From contig NZ_JACHHN010000001.1 in NCBI RefSeq assembly GCF_014202765.1, positions 146,118 to 210,117 of the forward strand: a stretch of DNA of 64,000 bases, given 5' to 3'. Under the pieces are notes generated by a model that was not told where the DNA came from, made no database searches, and was given only the letters and a program-made list of their open reading frames with translations. The stretch's first letter is position 1. Each line of letters opens with the position of its first letter. Both the position numbers and the translations under genes were made by a program. Positions 9,475 through 18,347 of the stretch are shown piece by piece. This DNA comes from Silvimonas terrae. GTDB lineage: Bacteria > Pseudomonadota > Gammaproteobacteria > Burkholderiales > Chitinibacteraceae.

Positions 9475-10053
9475 ATGGTTGTGTTTGCTTTTCATTCGTC
9501 CGCGCGTTCGTCTGGCTTTTGTGCTGGCAGGGTTCTGAGAGCCGTGGCGGCAAGCAGCGCGCTTTGCCTGCTGGCGGCGTGTAGCTCATTCTCGTCATCC
9601 ATGTACTCGGAAACCGCCGTCGCTGGCGCTGGTGTGGCAGGTGCTGCCGTTGCCGCCAAGGTCACCACCAACGCGACGGTGGCGACCGGCATTGGCCTGA
9701 TCGCCGTTGCTGGCGCGCGCCAGGGGGTGCAGTACTCGCAACGCACGCTGCATCGCGATCAACAACTGAATATTGCCGCTGTGGCCGGCCCGTTGAAACC
9801 CGGCGCGGTTGCGCCCTGGACCTGGAGCCCCTCTGTGCCGCTGGAACCCGCCGCCGACGGGCGGGTGACCGTCAGCCGTATCGTCAGTAGCGGGGAACTC
9901 AATTGCAAGGAAATCGTATTTTCCGTGATTGAGCACGACACCGGCGTGACCTCGCCAGAGGCGTTCTACGTTTCCACCATCTGTAAAACCGCTACCCGCT
10001 GGGAGTGGGCGGCGGCAGAACCCGCTACCGGTCGTTGGGGGAGTTTGCAATGA
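9475..10053 (+). CDS. Lipoprotein, first of a tandem paralogous pair
   Basis: 192 residues from the ATG at 9475. This start gives a basic n-region (FHSSARSSGFCAGRVLRA) before the hydrophobic core and the lipobox LLAAC (Cys about 37). An Ala/Gly-rich glycine-zipper-like stretch follows (VAGAGVAGAAVAAK), then a C-terminal domain with two cysteines and the ending W-x-W-A-x-AEPATGRWGSLQ. It is clearly related to the next gene, whose start overlaps this stop (ATGA). The function is not known. The zipper suggests membrane association, and the tail motif is shared only with its neighbour here. Confidence 0.8.
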   Translation: MVVFAFHSSARSSGFCAGRVLRAVAASSALCLLAACSSFSSSMYSETAVAGAGVAGAAVAAKVTTNATVATGIGLIAVAGARQGVQYSQRTLHRDQQLNIAAVAGPLKPGAVAPWTWSPSVPLEPAADGRVTVSRIVSSGELNCKEIVFSVIEHDTGVTSPEAFYVSTICKTATRWEWAAAEPATGRWGSLQ

Positions 10054-10550
10054 ACCCGCGCCTGGCTGTGAAAAGCGGGGGCCTGCTGTTGCTGCTGCTG
10101 TCGCTACAAGGCTGCCAGATGGCAGGCTCGCTCTCGGGCGCGGCGGCGGCGTTATCCATGAGCGCCATTACCGCCAACCCGGCCGCCGGGGTGGCCATTG
10201 GCCTGGCGGTTCAGGCGGGCGTCGACGAAGCATCAAAAAATGTGACGCGGCGTTTGCACAAAGATCAGCAAGAGCAGATTGCCGCAGTGGTCGGCGAAAG
10301 TCCGGTAGGGCAAACCCACCCTTGGCAGGTGAATCACGTCTTGCCGATTGAGAACGGCGCAGGGCAGGTGCGCGTACTGGTCCAGACCGAGAACGCGCTG
10401 GCGACGTGCAAGACATTCCTGTTTACCGATACGCCGCCAGGCCCGGAAACGCAGTGGTTCCATGGTGTGGCTTGCCGCAATCCCACCACCCGGCAGTGGC
10501 AATGGGCACTGGCCGAGCCCGCAGTCGGCCGCTGGGGTAACTTGCAGTAA
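10050..10550 (+). CDS. Lipoprotein, second of a tandem paralogous pair
   Basis: 166 residues, starting at the ATG that overlaps the previous TGA by four bases, so translation is probably coupled. The signal peptide (MNPRLAVKSGGLLLLLLSLQGC) ends in lipobox SLQGC. An Ala/Gly-rich segment (ANPAAGVAIGLAVQAG) comes next, then R-x-LHKDQQEQIAAVVG, matching RTLHRDQQLNIAAVAG of the upstream protein. The C-terminus has two conserved Cys and WQWALAEPAVGRWGNLQ. The pair probably arose by duplication and may act together in the envelope. I do not recognise the family. Confidence 0.82.
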   Translation: MNPRLAVKSGGLLLLLLSLQGCQMAGSLSGAAAALSMSAITANPAAGVAIGLAVQAGVDEASKNVTRRLHKDQQEQIAAVVGESPVGQTHPWQVNHVLPIENGAGQVRVLVQTENALATCKTFLFTDTPPGPETQWFHGVACRNPTTRQWQWALAEPAVGRWGNLQ

Positions 10551-10565
10551 GCGCCCCGCACACCG

Positions 10566-10602
10566 TAGCCCGGATGAAGCGCAGCGAGAATCCGGGGTAG
10601 CG
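10566..10602. repeat. Half unit of the GTAGCCCGG palindromic family
   Basis: The left arm only (GTAGCCCGGATGAAGCGCAG and onward to CCGGGGT) lies 16 bp after the lipoprotein stop. No matching right arm is present nearby, so this is a fragment. Confidence 0.8.
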
Positions 10603-10683
10603 AAGCCGGCAAGCACAAGGCCCCGGTGTGGCTGCTATGCACCGGATGCAGGGCATCGATATTGCGAATGGTGTCATCCCGGA

Positions 10684-11535
10684 TTGCCGCTCAGGCCGGT
10701 AAGCGCCGCGCTGCTGGCCGTTTTTTCAGTAACCGGTTACGCATACGCCGATGAAATTGTCATGGCGGTGCCGCCATTGCATACCGCTGCCATGGCTGTG
10801 GAATTCAACCCGGATTTCTTGTCCGGCAGTGGCGCAGCCAGCCGGCCGGATATCAGCCGGTTTAACAAAGGCAACCCGGCGCTGCCAGGCCAATATCGGG
10901 CAGACTTGTATGTGAATAACGTTTGGGTCGGCAAGACCAATGTGACTCTGCGTGAAGTGGACAAAGGTAGTGGCAACGTCCAGCCCGCGTTTGATAAAGA
11001 CCTGCTGCAACGCATTGGTGTAGATGTCAGCCGTCTGCCGGAAGCTTCGGTCAAGCAACTGGCCACGGCAGATGAAGCTTCCGTCCTGCTTTTGCCAGAT
11101 CTGGTGCCCTCGGCCACCGCCACGTTTGATATGGGCGAACAACGTCTGGATGTCAGCGTGCCGCAGGCCTATACCAGCCGCACTATTGCGGGCTGGGTAG
11201 ACCCCAAAGAATGGGATGACCTGACCTTATTGCGCCGCAGTTCCTTGTTGCAGCAAACCGTGGCGCTGAGCGAGGAATTGGCCCTGGATGAAGCCAGCCA
11301 GCTACGCCTTTCCCAAAATCTCCACCTGTTGCAAGAGCTGGATAAAACCGTGGAAGACGTGATCAACGAGCATCTCACCCAGCTCTATGCCACCCGCGAT
11401 GGGCTGGCCTTGTTCCTGACCCTGCTGGAAGAAACCGGGCAACTGGCCCTGCCCAGCCGGGGCGTGAGCGGCATGCTGATGCCGTGGTTTGATGATCTGG
11501 ATGAGGCCTGCCGCGGGATCGCGGCCTTGTTCTAA
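10684..11535 (+). CDS. Truncated fimbrial usher N-terminal domain fused to an unrelated helical tail
   Basis: About 283 residues from a TTG at 10684, which gives a good signal peptide (MPLRPVSAALLAVFSVTGYAYA); the start codon is uncertain. The mature part is the periplasmic N-domain of a chaperone-usher outer-membrane usher: VEFNPDFL, DISRFNKGNPALPGQYRADLYVN, then LDVSVPQAYTSRTIAGWVDPKEWDD. A full usher (around 800 residues) would continue into the beta-barrel. Here the frame switches at about residue 178 to a helix-rich tail (QQTVALSEELALDEASQL and onward) that I cannot match to an usher. It is either a decayed gene joined to another by deletion, or a secreted stand-alone usher domain. No pilin or chaperone gene is nearby. 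Confidence 0.65.
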   Translation: MPLRPVSAALLAVFSVTGYAYADEIVMAVPPLHTAAMAVEFNPDFLSGSGAASRPDISRFNKGNPALPGQYRADLYVNNVWVGKTNVTLREVDKGSGNVQPAFDKDLLQRIGVDVSRLPEASVKQLATADEASVLLLPDLVPSATATFDMGEQRLDVSVPQAYTSRTIAGWVDPKEWDDLTLLRRSSLLQQTVALSEELALDEASQLRLSQNLHLLQELDKTVEDVINEHLTQLYATRDGLALFLTLLEETGQLALPSRGVSGMLMPWFDDLDEACRGIAALF

Positions 11536-11543
11536 GCCCAAGG

Positions 11544-11568
11544 GGCCACGCCAGACGTGGCCTTTTTT
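11544..11568 (+). terminator. Rho-independent terminator after the usher-like gene
   Basis: Perfect 7-bp stem GGCCACG / CGTGGCC (11544-11550 and 11556-11562), 5-base loop, then six T. From here to 11944 the only other thing I see is the 51-bp element. Confidence 0.9.
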
Positions 11569-11735
11569 ATGCCCGCGCCGCCGCCATTTCGCCGCACGCC
11601 GGTTTAAGCAGGATCGGCAGATTGCCGAGCAATAAACGATGTATTTCACCGTTCCACACGCCCCTGCCTGGCGAAAGCGCCTTCAACGGCCCGGAACGTT
11701 GAAATACAGGCTGTACTTTTCGGCTGGCTGAACCA

Positions 11736-11786
11736 GCAGCTAACAGGCCAGGTTTTTATATACAGAAAAGGCCGTCACTTGGCTGC
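11736..11786 (-). repeat. 51-bp inverted-repeat-ended element, copy 1
   Basis: The ends read GCAGCTAA (11736-11743) and TTGGCTGC (11779-11786), near-complementary. The element is the reverse complement of the copy at 25864-25914: same length, no gaps, 44 of 51 positions identical by my count. It has an A/T-rich core (CTGTATATAAAAA on the minus strand). It lies about 160 bp beyond the LysR stop. Confidence 0.8.
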
Positions 11787-11944
11787 TTTACCATTCCTTT
11801 TGCCGGCCTTCGATTGGCAGTGAGTCAGTAGCAAATGATTGGTGGGGTTGAATCCAGGCGCCTGGCAACCCTGTTTGCAAGCGCCTGACGCAATTGGCAA
11901 TGCCGGGTTGTATGCGGGTTGAGCCGGTTTTTGTTGGCTTCAGG

Positions 11945-12859
11945 TCAGCGTTCGCCAAGGGCAGGGTGTACCCGCAGTCTTTTCGCCGCAAAATCGACAA
12001 AGTACCGGATTTTGGCAGCAGCCCTCCTGCCTTGCGGGTAGACGATATTTACTGGTGTAGGGGGAGGTTCGTATGATTGCAAAACGCGCTGGAGGCGTCC
12101 TTGCTCAATGTGGTCGTACACTTGGTAGGAGAGCACCCGCGCTAGCCCATAGCCGGAAATGGCCGCATCAATGGCCACGTCTGCAGTATTGACGCTCAAG
12201 GCGACATCCGGTTGCGCATGGCCTGCAGTGTCTCCATCCCGATTGGTCAACCTCCAGACTTTGGGGCCTCCGCCAATGTCCAGATAACCAATGGCGCGGT
12301 GTGAAGGCAGGTCGTCAATGCTGCTGGGTATCCCGTGCTGGCTCAAATAGGCTGGCGCCGCCACGGTGATCAATCTGACCGCACCGACCTGCACTGCGGT
12401 CAAGGCCGAATCGGGCAGGGGCGCAATACGCAAGGCCACATCCACGCCTTCCTCCACAATGTGTACCAAGCGGTCAGCGAAAATGGCCTGTACCCGCACT
12501 TTTGGGTGAGATTCCAGAAAATCGGTCAACAGCGGTGCGACATGAAGCCTGCCAAAGAGAACCGGCGCGGTCACCGTCAGCAGCCCCACCGGTTCAAGGT
12601 GCGCGTTCCGGGCCGTGGCCTCGGCATGTTCCAGATCCTCAAGAATATGCCGCGTATCAAGGAGGAACGTTTCACCCGTTTCTGTCAGACGTGTGCCACG
12701 CGGCCCACGATGCAGCAATTTCACACCAAGTTCGGCTTCCAGTGCGGCGATGGCGCGTGTCACCGACGCCGGGGACAAACCCAGTAGTCGGGCGGCTGAC
12801 GCCAGGCCGCCCGTATCTATGGCGGCCACCAGGATTCTGATGTGTTCCAGGGAGACCAT
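11945..12859 (-). CDS. LysR-family transcriptional regulator
   Basis: 304 residues, starting MVSLEHIRILVAAIDTGG. The N-terminal winged helix-turn-helix covers about 1-60 (SAARLLGLSPASVTRAIAALEAELGVKLLHR), a helical linker follows, and then the substrate-binding domain to the end. The ending (PPPTPVNIVYPQGRRAAAKIRYFVDF) is typical of the CrgA/DmlR-like subgroup. It is divergent from the unknown gene at 13117, which it may regulate; LysR proteins commonly control a divergent neighbour. No clear ribosome site precedes the ATG. Confidence 0.92.
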   Translation of the reverse strand: MVSLEHIRILVAAIDTGGLASAARLLGLSPASVTRAIAALEAELGVKLLHRGPRGTRLTETGETFLLDTRHILEDLEHAEATARNAHLEPVGLLTVTAPVLFGRLHVAPLLTDFLESHPKVRVQAIFADRLVHIVEEGVDVALRIAPLPDSALTAVQVGAVRLITVAAPAYLSQHGIPSSIDDLPSHRAIGYLDIGGGPKVWRLTNRDGDTAGHAQPDVALSVNTADVAIDAAISGYGLARVLSYQVYDHIEQGRLQRVLQSYEPPPTPVNIVYPQGRRAAAKIRYFVDFAAKRLRVHPALGER

Positions 12860-13116
12860 TGCATAAATTGAAAAATGAAATTGCAGGAAAAACCATTTTT
12901 TTCTGACCAGGTACTGCCTAAGTTGGATCAGGCACAGAACGTGCCATGCGTTATGCATAGCACTTTCAAGCTCTCGCCGTAGCTGTGAAAAGCGGCAGCC
13001 CGCTCGTCAATCTCTGTAACTGTTTCTACCAACGCATCATTTCTGCATGCTTTTGCGCGTTGCCTTTGTCAGGACATGCGCGGGGGCAGCTTTGCCATCA
13101 AAAGGAGATATCGGTG

Positions 13117-13728
13117 ATGAACGAGTTGAATACGCTGCATACGAATGTCATCAGCGCCAAGGCTTTGATCACAGCCCTGTTTGAGTTGAACCATTGCTGG
13201 CCACACTGGTGGGAGCTCTCTCAGGCAGATATCCGCGTCGGCGAACGTGTTGTGCTGACGCCGTCGCCTGATCCATGGCGACAGATTGCCTTCGACATGC
13301 AAACGCGGATCCAAAGTCCGGGCTTGCTAGCGGCACGAAATCCACAACGGCTGCCCCCACAACTGCGTGATATTGCTGTTGGCCTTGAAATTGCCGATCG
13401 CCTGATTAATGCGGTGACGCTTGCAAGCACCCTCAATGGCTGGGTAAGGCAGGACGAAAGCGCTTACATCGCCAGACGCTTGAGTGATGAGGTCGATGAA
13501 CTATGCCCACCGCTGGTAAGTATTGTCGTAAAAGGCGTCTGGCATCCGTACCCGGTTCCCGATCCGGAGCCATGGCCGATTACGCTGTCGCCGCTAGCTC
13601 AAATGGCCATGGGCGCCCGCTTTGGTGGCGCTGCACCCGGTATCGGCCACAGTGAGCTAAGCACCGCCTTCAATGACGCAGCCAAACGATTGACCAACGC
13701 CGGATTATCAAGCCTGGCGCCAGGCTGA
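13117..13728 (+). CDS. Hypothetical protein, first gene of the GVxG/metzincin cassette
   Basis: 203 residues. The start is at 13117 because AAAGGAGAT lies 7-8 bases before this ATG; the upstream extension of the frame is not needed. The protein is soluble, with no signal peptide or membrane segment, and has a Trp/Pro-rich patch (HCWPHWWEL; VWHPYPVPDPEPWP). I do not recognise the family. It is followed after 37 bp by the GVxG-repeat gene on the same strand. Confidence 0.75.
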   Translation: MNELNTLHTNVISAKALITALFELNHCWPHWWELSQADIRVGERVVLTPSPDPWRQIAFDMQTRIQSPGLLAARNPQRLPPQLRDIAVGLEIADRLINAVTLASTLNGWVRQDESAYIARRLSDEVDELCPPLVSIVVKGVWHPYPVPDPEPWPITLSPLAQMAMGARFGGAAPGIGHSELSTAFNDAAKRLTNAGLSSLAPG

Positions 13729-13765
13729 TTTGAGCCGCCTGATCCTGTCCATTCTGGAGACTGCA

Positions 13766-14737
13766 ATGGCAAATACTGTGCTTGGTGAATCGAACGTGGC
13801 AGGGACACCAGCCGTCACGGGTGTGAACTCTGCTGGTGGAGACGGGCTTTCCGGAGTCGGCTGGCGGGGCGTGGTCGGAACCAGCGAGCAATTTCAGGGC
13901 GTTTATGGGAGGAGTGTTCAGAACGCGGGAGTCGTTGGCGAGAGCGACAAACTACATGGCATGTATGGGGTGTGCCATAACCCGAATGGCGGCGGTGTAT
14001 TTGGTACGAATGACAATGGAGGGTTTGGCGTCATCGGTGTTACGCAGTCCGGCAACGGTGTCGACGGTAGTAGCCAGTCGGGGAACGGCGTCCAGGGGAA
14101 AAGCTCCAGTGGCCGAGGTCTGGCAGGCTTTAGCGATACTTGGCAGGGTGTTTTTGGATACAGCAAAAGTCAGGCAGGGGTTGTGGGGGAAAGTGATGGG
14201 TTTGATGGTGTCTTCGGTGTAAGCCACAACCCGAATGCGGCCGGGGTGTCTGGACACAATCCGGGCGGCCTGGCGGGTTTTTTCAACGGTAACGTGACGG
14301 TGACTGGAGATCTCATGTTGGCCGGGGCGGATTGCGCAGAGCATTTCGACATAGCACCGATAGAAGGTACGATACCTGGCATGGTGATGTGCATTGATGC
14401 GCAAGGACGTCTTGCGCCAAGTCACCGTGAATACGACAAGTGCGTTGCGGGCGTCGTATCGGGTGCAGGTCGTTTCAGACCAGCCATTTGCCTTGACAGG
14501 CAGCATCCCGACGAAACCTCCCGGCTACCCATTGCTTTGATTGGCAAAGTGTATTGTTTTGTCGATGCAACCGAAGTGGCGATTGAGATCGGCGATCTGA
14601 TGACCACTTCCTCTACCCCCGGTCATGCCATGAAAGCGGTTGACCCTATGCGCAGTTTTGGCGCCGTGATTGGCAAAGCGCTTGCACCACTGGCTAGCAC
14701 CAAGGGGCTGATCCCGATTCTAGTGGCGCTTCAGTGA
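13766..14737 (+). CDS. Glycine-rich GVxG-repeat protein with peptidase-G2-like C-terminal region
   Basis: 323 residues from the ATG at 13766, with CTGGAGA just upstream; the 12 extra codons from 13730 are probably untranslated. About residues 25-180 are a run of short repeats of the pattern G-V-x-G (GVYGRS, GVVGES, GVFGTN, GVIGVT, GVDGSS, GVQGKS, GVFGYS, GVVGES, GVFGVS), as in beta-solenoid or fibre proteins. The C-terminal half (ADCAEHFDIAP, then PGMVMCIDAQGRL and YDKCVAGVVSGAG) resembles the autoproteolytic G2/chaperone region that follows such repeats in phage-like fibres and many uncharacterised bacterial proteins. No signal peptide. It sits between an unknown protein and a metzincin; the three look like one transcript. 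Confidence 0.75.
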   Translation: MANTVLGESNVAGTPAVTGVNSAGGDGLSGVGWRGVVGTSEQFQGVYGRSVQNAGVVGESDKLHGMYGVCHNPNGGGVFGTNDNGGFGVIGVTQSGNGVDGSSQSGNGVQGKSSSGRGLAGFSDTWQGVFGYSKSQAGVVGESDGFDGVFGVSHNPNAAGVSGHNPGGLAGFFNGNVTVTGDLMLAGADCAEHFDIAPIEGTIPGMVMCIDAQGRLAPSHREYDKCVAGVVSGAGRFRPAICLDRQHPDETSRLPIALIGKVYCFVDATEVAIEIGDLMTTSSTPGHAMKAVDPMRSFGAVIGKALAPLASTKGLIPILVALQ

Positions 14738-14808
14738 AATCCATAATCCTGTCCAGATAGGGGCCCGTAGATTGTTTATACGGCGGGTCGTCTTTTGTAG
14801 GAGTCATC

Positions 14809-16020
14809 ATGGCCACTTTCATGAGTGCAATTGAGTGTTTGCGGGAGCGTGGGCAGGTACAAGCAAGTGGCGCGGTTAGCGCGCGCACGCTGATGCAGCA
14901 CTTTCATCCTGATCCGGCAGGCTCTGTACGAGCCTTGCAAGCAGCAATTTTTGCCAGTGTTGCGACCAGACGACCATGGGCTGTAATACTCTGTCGGTTC
15001 AAAGGAATGGGTCCCAACCCTGTGCTGGAAAGGCCTATCGAAGATTTTTTTCGACACGCCTTTTCTCCGGGCTCCGGCGGCCTTGTGGAGTACTGGCGAG
15101 ACGTTTCCCTCGGCTCGATCGACATCACTGGCTCAAGGGTATTTGACTGGGTTGAAACAGACATTGAGCGTAGCAAGGCCGCTGGAACACCTCGTAGTAC
15201 ACCAGCGGGACCGGGGCGCTCCGGCCTGATTGATTACGCAATCAAAGCGCTGCAAAAGAGAGGGGATGATCCACTGGCTGGCTTTCACAGTCAGATCGTA
15301 ATTTATCCCTACAGATGGGCCAAAGATGGGGCTCCTGCCGGGGCAGATTATCGAACGCCAGGATGGGGAAGCTACTGGATAGACGGGAGCGCGGATGGTC
15401 GGGGCAAAGTGTGCCTGACGCCGCCATTTGACGGTAACGTGGTAGCGCATGAAATGGGGCACGGCTTTAACATGGAACATGATGTCGGGGCCGATATGAA
15501 AACCAACTATGCAGATCCATGTTGCATCATGAGTCAGAATGGTTCCTTTCAGCACCCTATCTTCAAGGTTCCCTTTGGTCCGGCACTGTGTATTGCACAC
15601 TTGGCGCAACAAGGCTGGCTCTACAAACGCCGGGTTCTGGTTGACGCTGGCGATTGGATGAGACGCAAAGAGGGAATTGCCTTGCTACTGGGGGCCATTT
15701 CCCGTCCTGCGGTGGAGACTAATCTTGGCGCGAAGCTTGCATACAAAACCCCGGACGCCGCTTGGGATTACTATCTGGAATACGTCCGTCCAATTGACTG
15801 GAATCAGGGTGTCGTCCCAGGGACTGCCTACCTGTTTGTCCGTCGACTCGCGGAAGTAGAAGGTATTGGTGTGACGGCCATTTACCTTGGCGGAGTGGCA
15901 ATACCGGACAAGATTGGTCAGCCCGCGATATTCACGGAGCCTTCGGGGAACGTACGGTTTACTGTGGAATTGATGGATCTGCCTGGGTCGCAAATCAAGG
16001 TCGTGGCTCAAAAACTTTAA
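14809..16020 (+). CDS. Metzincin-like zinc metalloprotease
   Basis: 403 residues, with GTAGGAG a few bases before the start. The zinc motif HEMGHGFNMEH (H214, E215, H218, H224) has the extended HExxHxxGxxH-type spacing, and DPCCIMSQNG (Met241) fits the metzincin Met-turn. The first 200 residues carry SLGSIDITGSRVFDWVE and a Gly/Trp-rich pre-catalytic part. The C-terminal third is beta-rich and may bind substrate. No Sec signal peptide or RTX tail is present, so its route and target are unknown. It lies 71 bp after the GVxG gene, whose product could be its partner, carrier or substrate (inference). Confidence 0.8.
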   Translation: MATFMSAIECLRERGQVQASGAVSARTLMQHFHPDPAGSVRALQAAIFASVATRRPWAVILCRFKGMGPNPVLERPIEDFFRHAFSPGSGGLVEYWRDVSLGSIDITGSRVFDWVETDIERSKAAGTPRSTPAGPGRSGLIDYAIKALQKRGDDPLAGFHSQIVIYPYRWAKDGAPAGADYRTPGWGSYWIDGSADGRGKVCLTPPFDGNVVAHEMGHGFNMEHDVGADMKTNYADPCCIMSQNGSFQHPIFKVPFGPALCIAHLAQQGWLYKRRVLVDAGDWMRRKEGIALLLGAISRPAVETNLGAKLAYKTPDAAWDYYLEYVRPIDWNQGVVPGTAYLFVRRLAEVEGIGVTAIYLGGVAIPDKIGQPAIFTEPSGNVRFTVELMDLPGSQIKVVAQKL

Positions 16021-16669
16021 GCGCCCATGCTCAGTTTGATTGAAAAGGTGCCGGCCCCCAGGTTTTGCCGCCGAAGAAGTGAGTCCTGAAAGTTGCTGAC
16101 TGTCGCGAAAAGCCGGCGTCAGCCTGTTTCCTTCCGCTTCAGCAGCAACTACGACTTCATTTTATTGAGTTGGACTGTGCCACCAGATGACAGGGTTGCC
16201 TCGTGTAAATGCCCCACATGGGTGAAACTGCACAGGTAATTTCACGATATTTCTTCTGGGAATTTGAAGGCCACCAATCATGACCTGGTTGGTATTTAGC
16301 GGGGAGTTAAACCGCCTTGGCTTTCAGCCTGCGCAGGTTAGGCACTCTGTACTGTTGCTCTCAGTCCAGCTGCATAACGAACTGTCACTCGCAGGATGGG
16401 TGCGGCTTGATCGTGCGCCTTCGCTTTTGCATAACACCACCTGTGCCCTCATGGCACCACTCCTAGGGGTGGCTATCGCATTTATTGGTGTGTTGTATTG
16501 AGGCAGATCAATTTGTATTATTTTTCGGATTGTTCCTGTTTTTTTTCCTGTTTATTCTGCCGTCATTCCCGATAGGTCTTTGCTAAACAGGCGATACCTG
16601 CGGATATCCCTTTTTTTAAAAAAAAGATGCAATAGCCTCAGGAAGGTGCGTGTTTTCCGGTGTTTAAAT
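16021..16669. other. Intergenic region without a confident gene
   Basis: 650 bp between the metzincin and the chemoreceptor. One frame (16280-16501, 73 residues, with GAAGG nine bases upstream and a hydrophobic end APLLGVAIAFIGVLY) could be a small membrane protein, but I give it low weight. The last 170 bp are conspicuously A/T-rich and probably hold the chemoreceptor promoter; I cannot define its boxes. Confidence 0.4.
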
Positions 16670-18289
16670 ATGAAAATATCTACTAAATTAATTTTGTTAA
16701 ATTTCGTTGTTCTGGCCATCTTTGCAACTGAAGGTATTGTGATATTTTCCTCTGTAGCTAAAGTCAAGGAAAGTACGGACGAAGTCACGGGAAACGTAGT
16801 TCCGACACTGGCAACTATCCCTGATATTGGGGCTGCATTTGCCGAAGCCCGGCGGCAGATTTTGCTATGGGGCGCCGTTCCGCCATCAGAAGAACATAGC
16901 GTTGCAAAAGGCGTGGCAGCAGCGCGCGCCAATCTTGTGAAGAAACTGGATGAATATAACAAGGCCATTGATCTTGATAGCCCGTCTATTAAAGATCAAG
17001 ACCGGAAATTATTTCAGGATCTGGCCAAAAATGAACAAGCCTGGGAAGGCATGGTTGATCAATTGTTGACGATTGAAGCGAATGACCAGCAGATCAAATA
17101 TATCCGTGAAGTGACTTCTCCGCAGGCTGACAAGGTCTTCTCCAGTATTAATGCACTGACCCAATTTAATGTGGATCTGGGGGCAAAAAAGAGTGAAGAA
17201 GCCTCTGCAGGTATTCATCAGCTTTACATCATGATTGTTGTCATCAGTTCGATCGGCGCACTCACAGTGCTGGTGATTGGCTTGCTGATTTCTCGCGGTA
17301 TTACCAAAGCGCTGAAAACACTGCAGACGCAGACTGCAGAGGTAGGAGCTTCGCTGGATTTCACTCGCCGCTTTGCCGCTGGTGGCAAGGATGAAATCAG
17401 TGAAACTGCGAACGTACTGAATAATTTGCTGAGCCTGATGCAACAGAGTCTGAGCGAGGTTTCGGCTATCAGCCAAGGGGTGGGCTCTCATGCGGCAGAG
17501 TTGGCGACTAATACCAGCGAACTGTCTGCCGCCAACGAAATGGTGAGCCATTCGACTGCTGCGATGGCAGCCGCCGTGGAGCAAGTGACGGTCAGCATTG
17601 CGCATGTGGCTGAACGCTCTCAGGAGACCCGTGATCTGGCTGAAAAAGCGGGCGAGATGGCCGCTATCGGCAGTACAACGGTAGAGGACACCATCAGCAA
17701 GGTTGACCTGATTGCCAGCCGAGCCAATACCACGGCCCGTCAGGTTGAGGCGTTGTCGCAAAAGGTGGTGGACATTAGCGCAGTTGTGACCACCATTAAA
17801 GGGATCGCAGAGCAGACGAATCTGCTGGCCTTGAATGCAGCCATTGAAGCAGCACGGGCGGGCGACGTGGGCCGTGGATTTGCGGTGGTTGCCGATGAGG
17901 TACGCAAGCTGGCCGAACGAACATCCGTGTCGACTTACGAGATTGCCCAGACCATTGAGCAGATCCAGGAGGAGGCTCGCCAGACTGTCGCGGCCATCCA
18001 TCTGACGGTTGATGAAGTGGTAGTGGGTGTGGAGCGCGTGACTTCTGTCGGTGAGGTTGTCGCGGGCATCCGGTCGAGCGCGCAGACGGTGCTTGGCAGC
18101 GTCAACGACATTTCGTATGCCATGAGCGAGCAAAGTGTGGCCAGTAACAGCATGGCGCGCGAGATCGAGAAGGTGGCGCAGATGACTGAACAAACCAGCG
18201 CGAACGCCATGGGCGTGGCGGAGGTGGGCACAAAACTGCATGCCGATAGTCAGACGCTGCTACAGATTGTGGCGCGTTACAAAGTCTGA
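16670..18289 (+). CDS. Methyl-accepting chemotaxis protein
   Basis: 539 residues starting [12 protein letters not shown]; the 30 in-frame codons upstream are judged untranslated. Order: TM1 (about 7-27), periplasmic four-helix-bundle sensor (about 30-185), TM2 (about 190-212, [21 protein letters not shown]), HAMP, then the long signalling coiled coil with the conserved hairpin ([27 protein letters not shown], given here only as a landmark at about 382-408). There is no C-terminal CheR-tethering pentapeptide. The ligand is unknown. No chemotaxis genes are near, as is usual for orphan receptors. Confidence 0.95.
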   Translation: MKISTKLILLNFVVLAIFATEGIVIFSSVAKVKESTDEVTGNVVPTLATIPDIGAAFAEARRQILLWGAVPPSEEHSVAKGVAAARANLVKKLDEYNKAIDLDSPSIKDQDRKLFQDLAKNEQAWEGMVDQLLTIEANDQQIKYIREVTSPQADKVFSSINALTQFNVDLGAKKSEEASAGIHQLYIMIVVISSIGALTVLVIGLLISRGITKALKTLQTQTAEVGASLDFTRRFAAGGKDEISETANVLNNLLSLMQQSLSEVSAISQGVGSHAAELATNTSELSAANEMVSHSTAAMAAAVEQVTVSIAHVAERSQETRDLAEKAGEMAAIGSTTVEDTISKVDLIASRANTTARQVEALSQKVVDISAVVTTIKGIAEQTNLLALNAAIEAARAGDVGRGFAVVADEVRKLAERTSVSTYEIAQTIEQIQEEARQTVAAIHLTVDEVVVGVERVTSVGEVVAGIRSSAQTVLGSVNDISYAMSEQSVASNSMAREIEKVAQMTEQTSANAMGVAEVGTKLHADSQTLLQIVARYKV

Positions 18290-18347
18290 CCGGGTTGCGG
18301 CGGTGCGTTATCCATAGGTCGAATCACGGCAGGGCGGAGCAGAGATC

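Noticed and set aside
10348-10683. Upstream extension of the usher-like frame
   Set aside because: This part overlaps the second lipoprotein gene in another frame and a repeat fragment, and reads as nonsense until the signal peptide at 10684.
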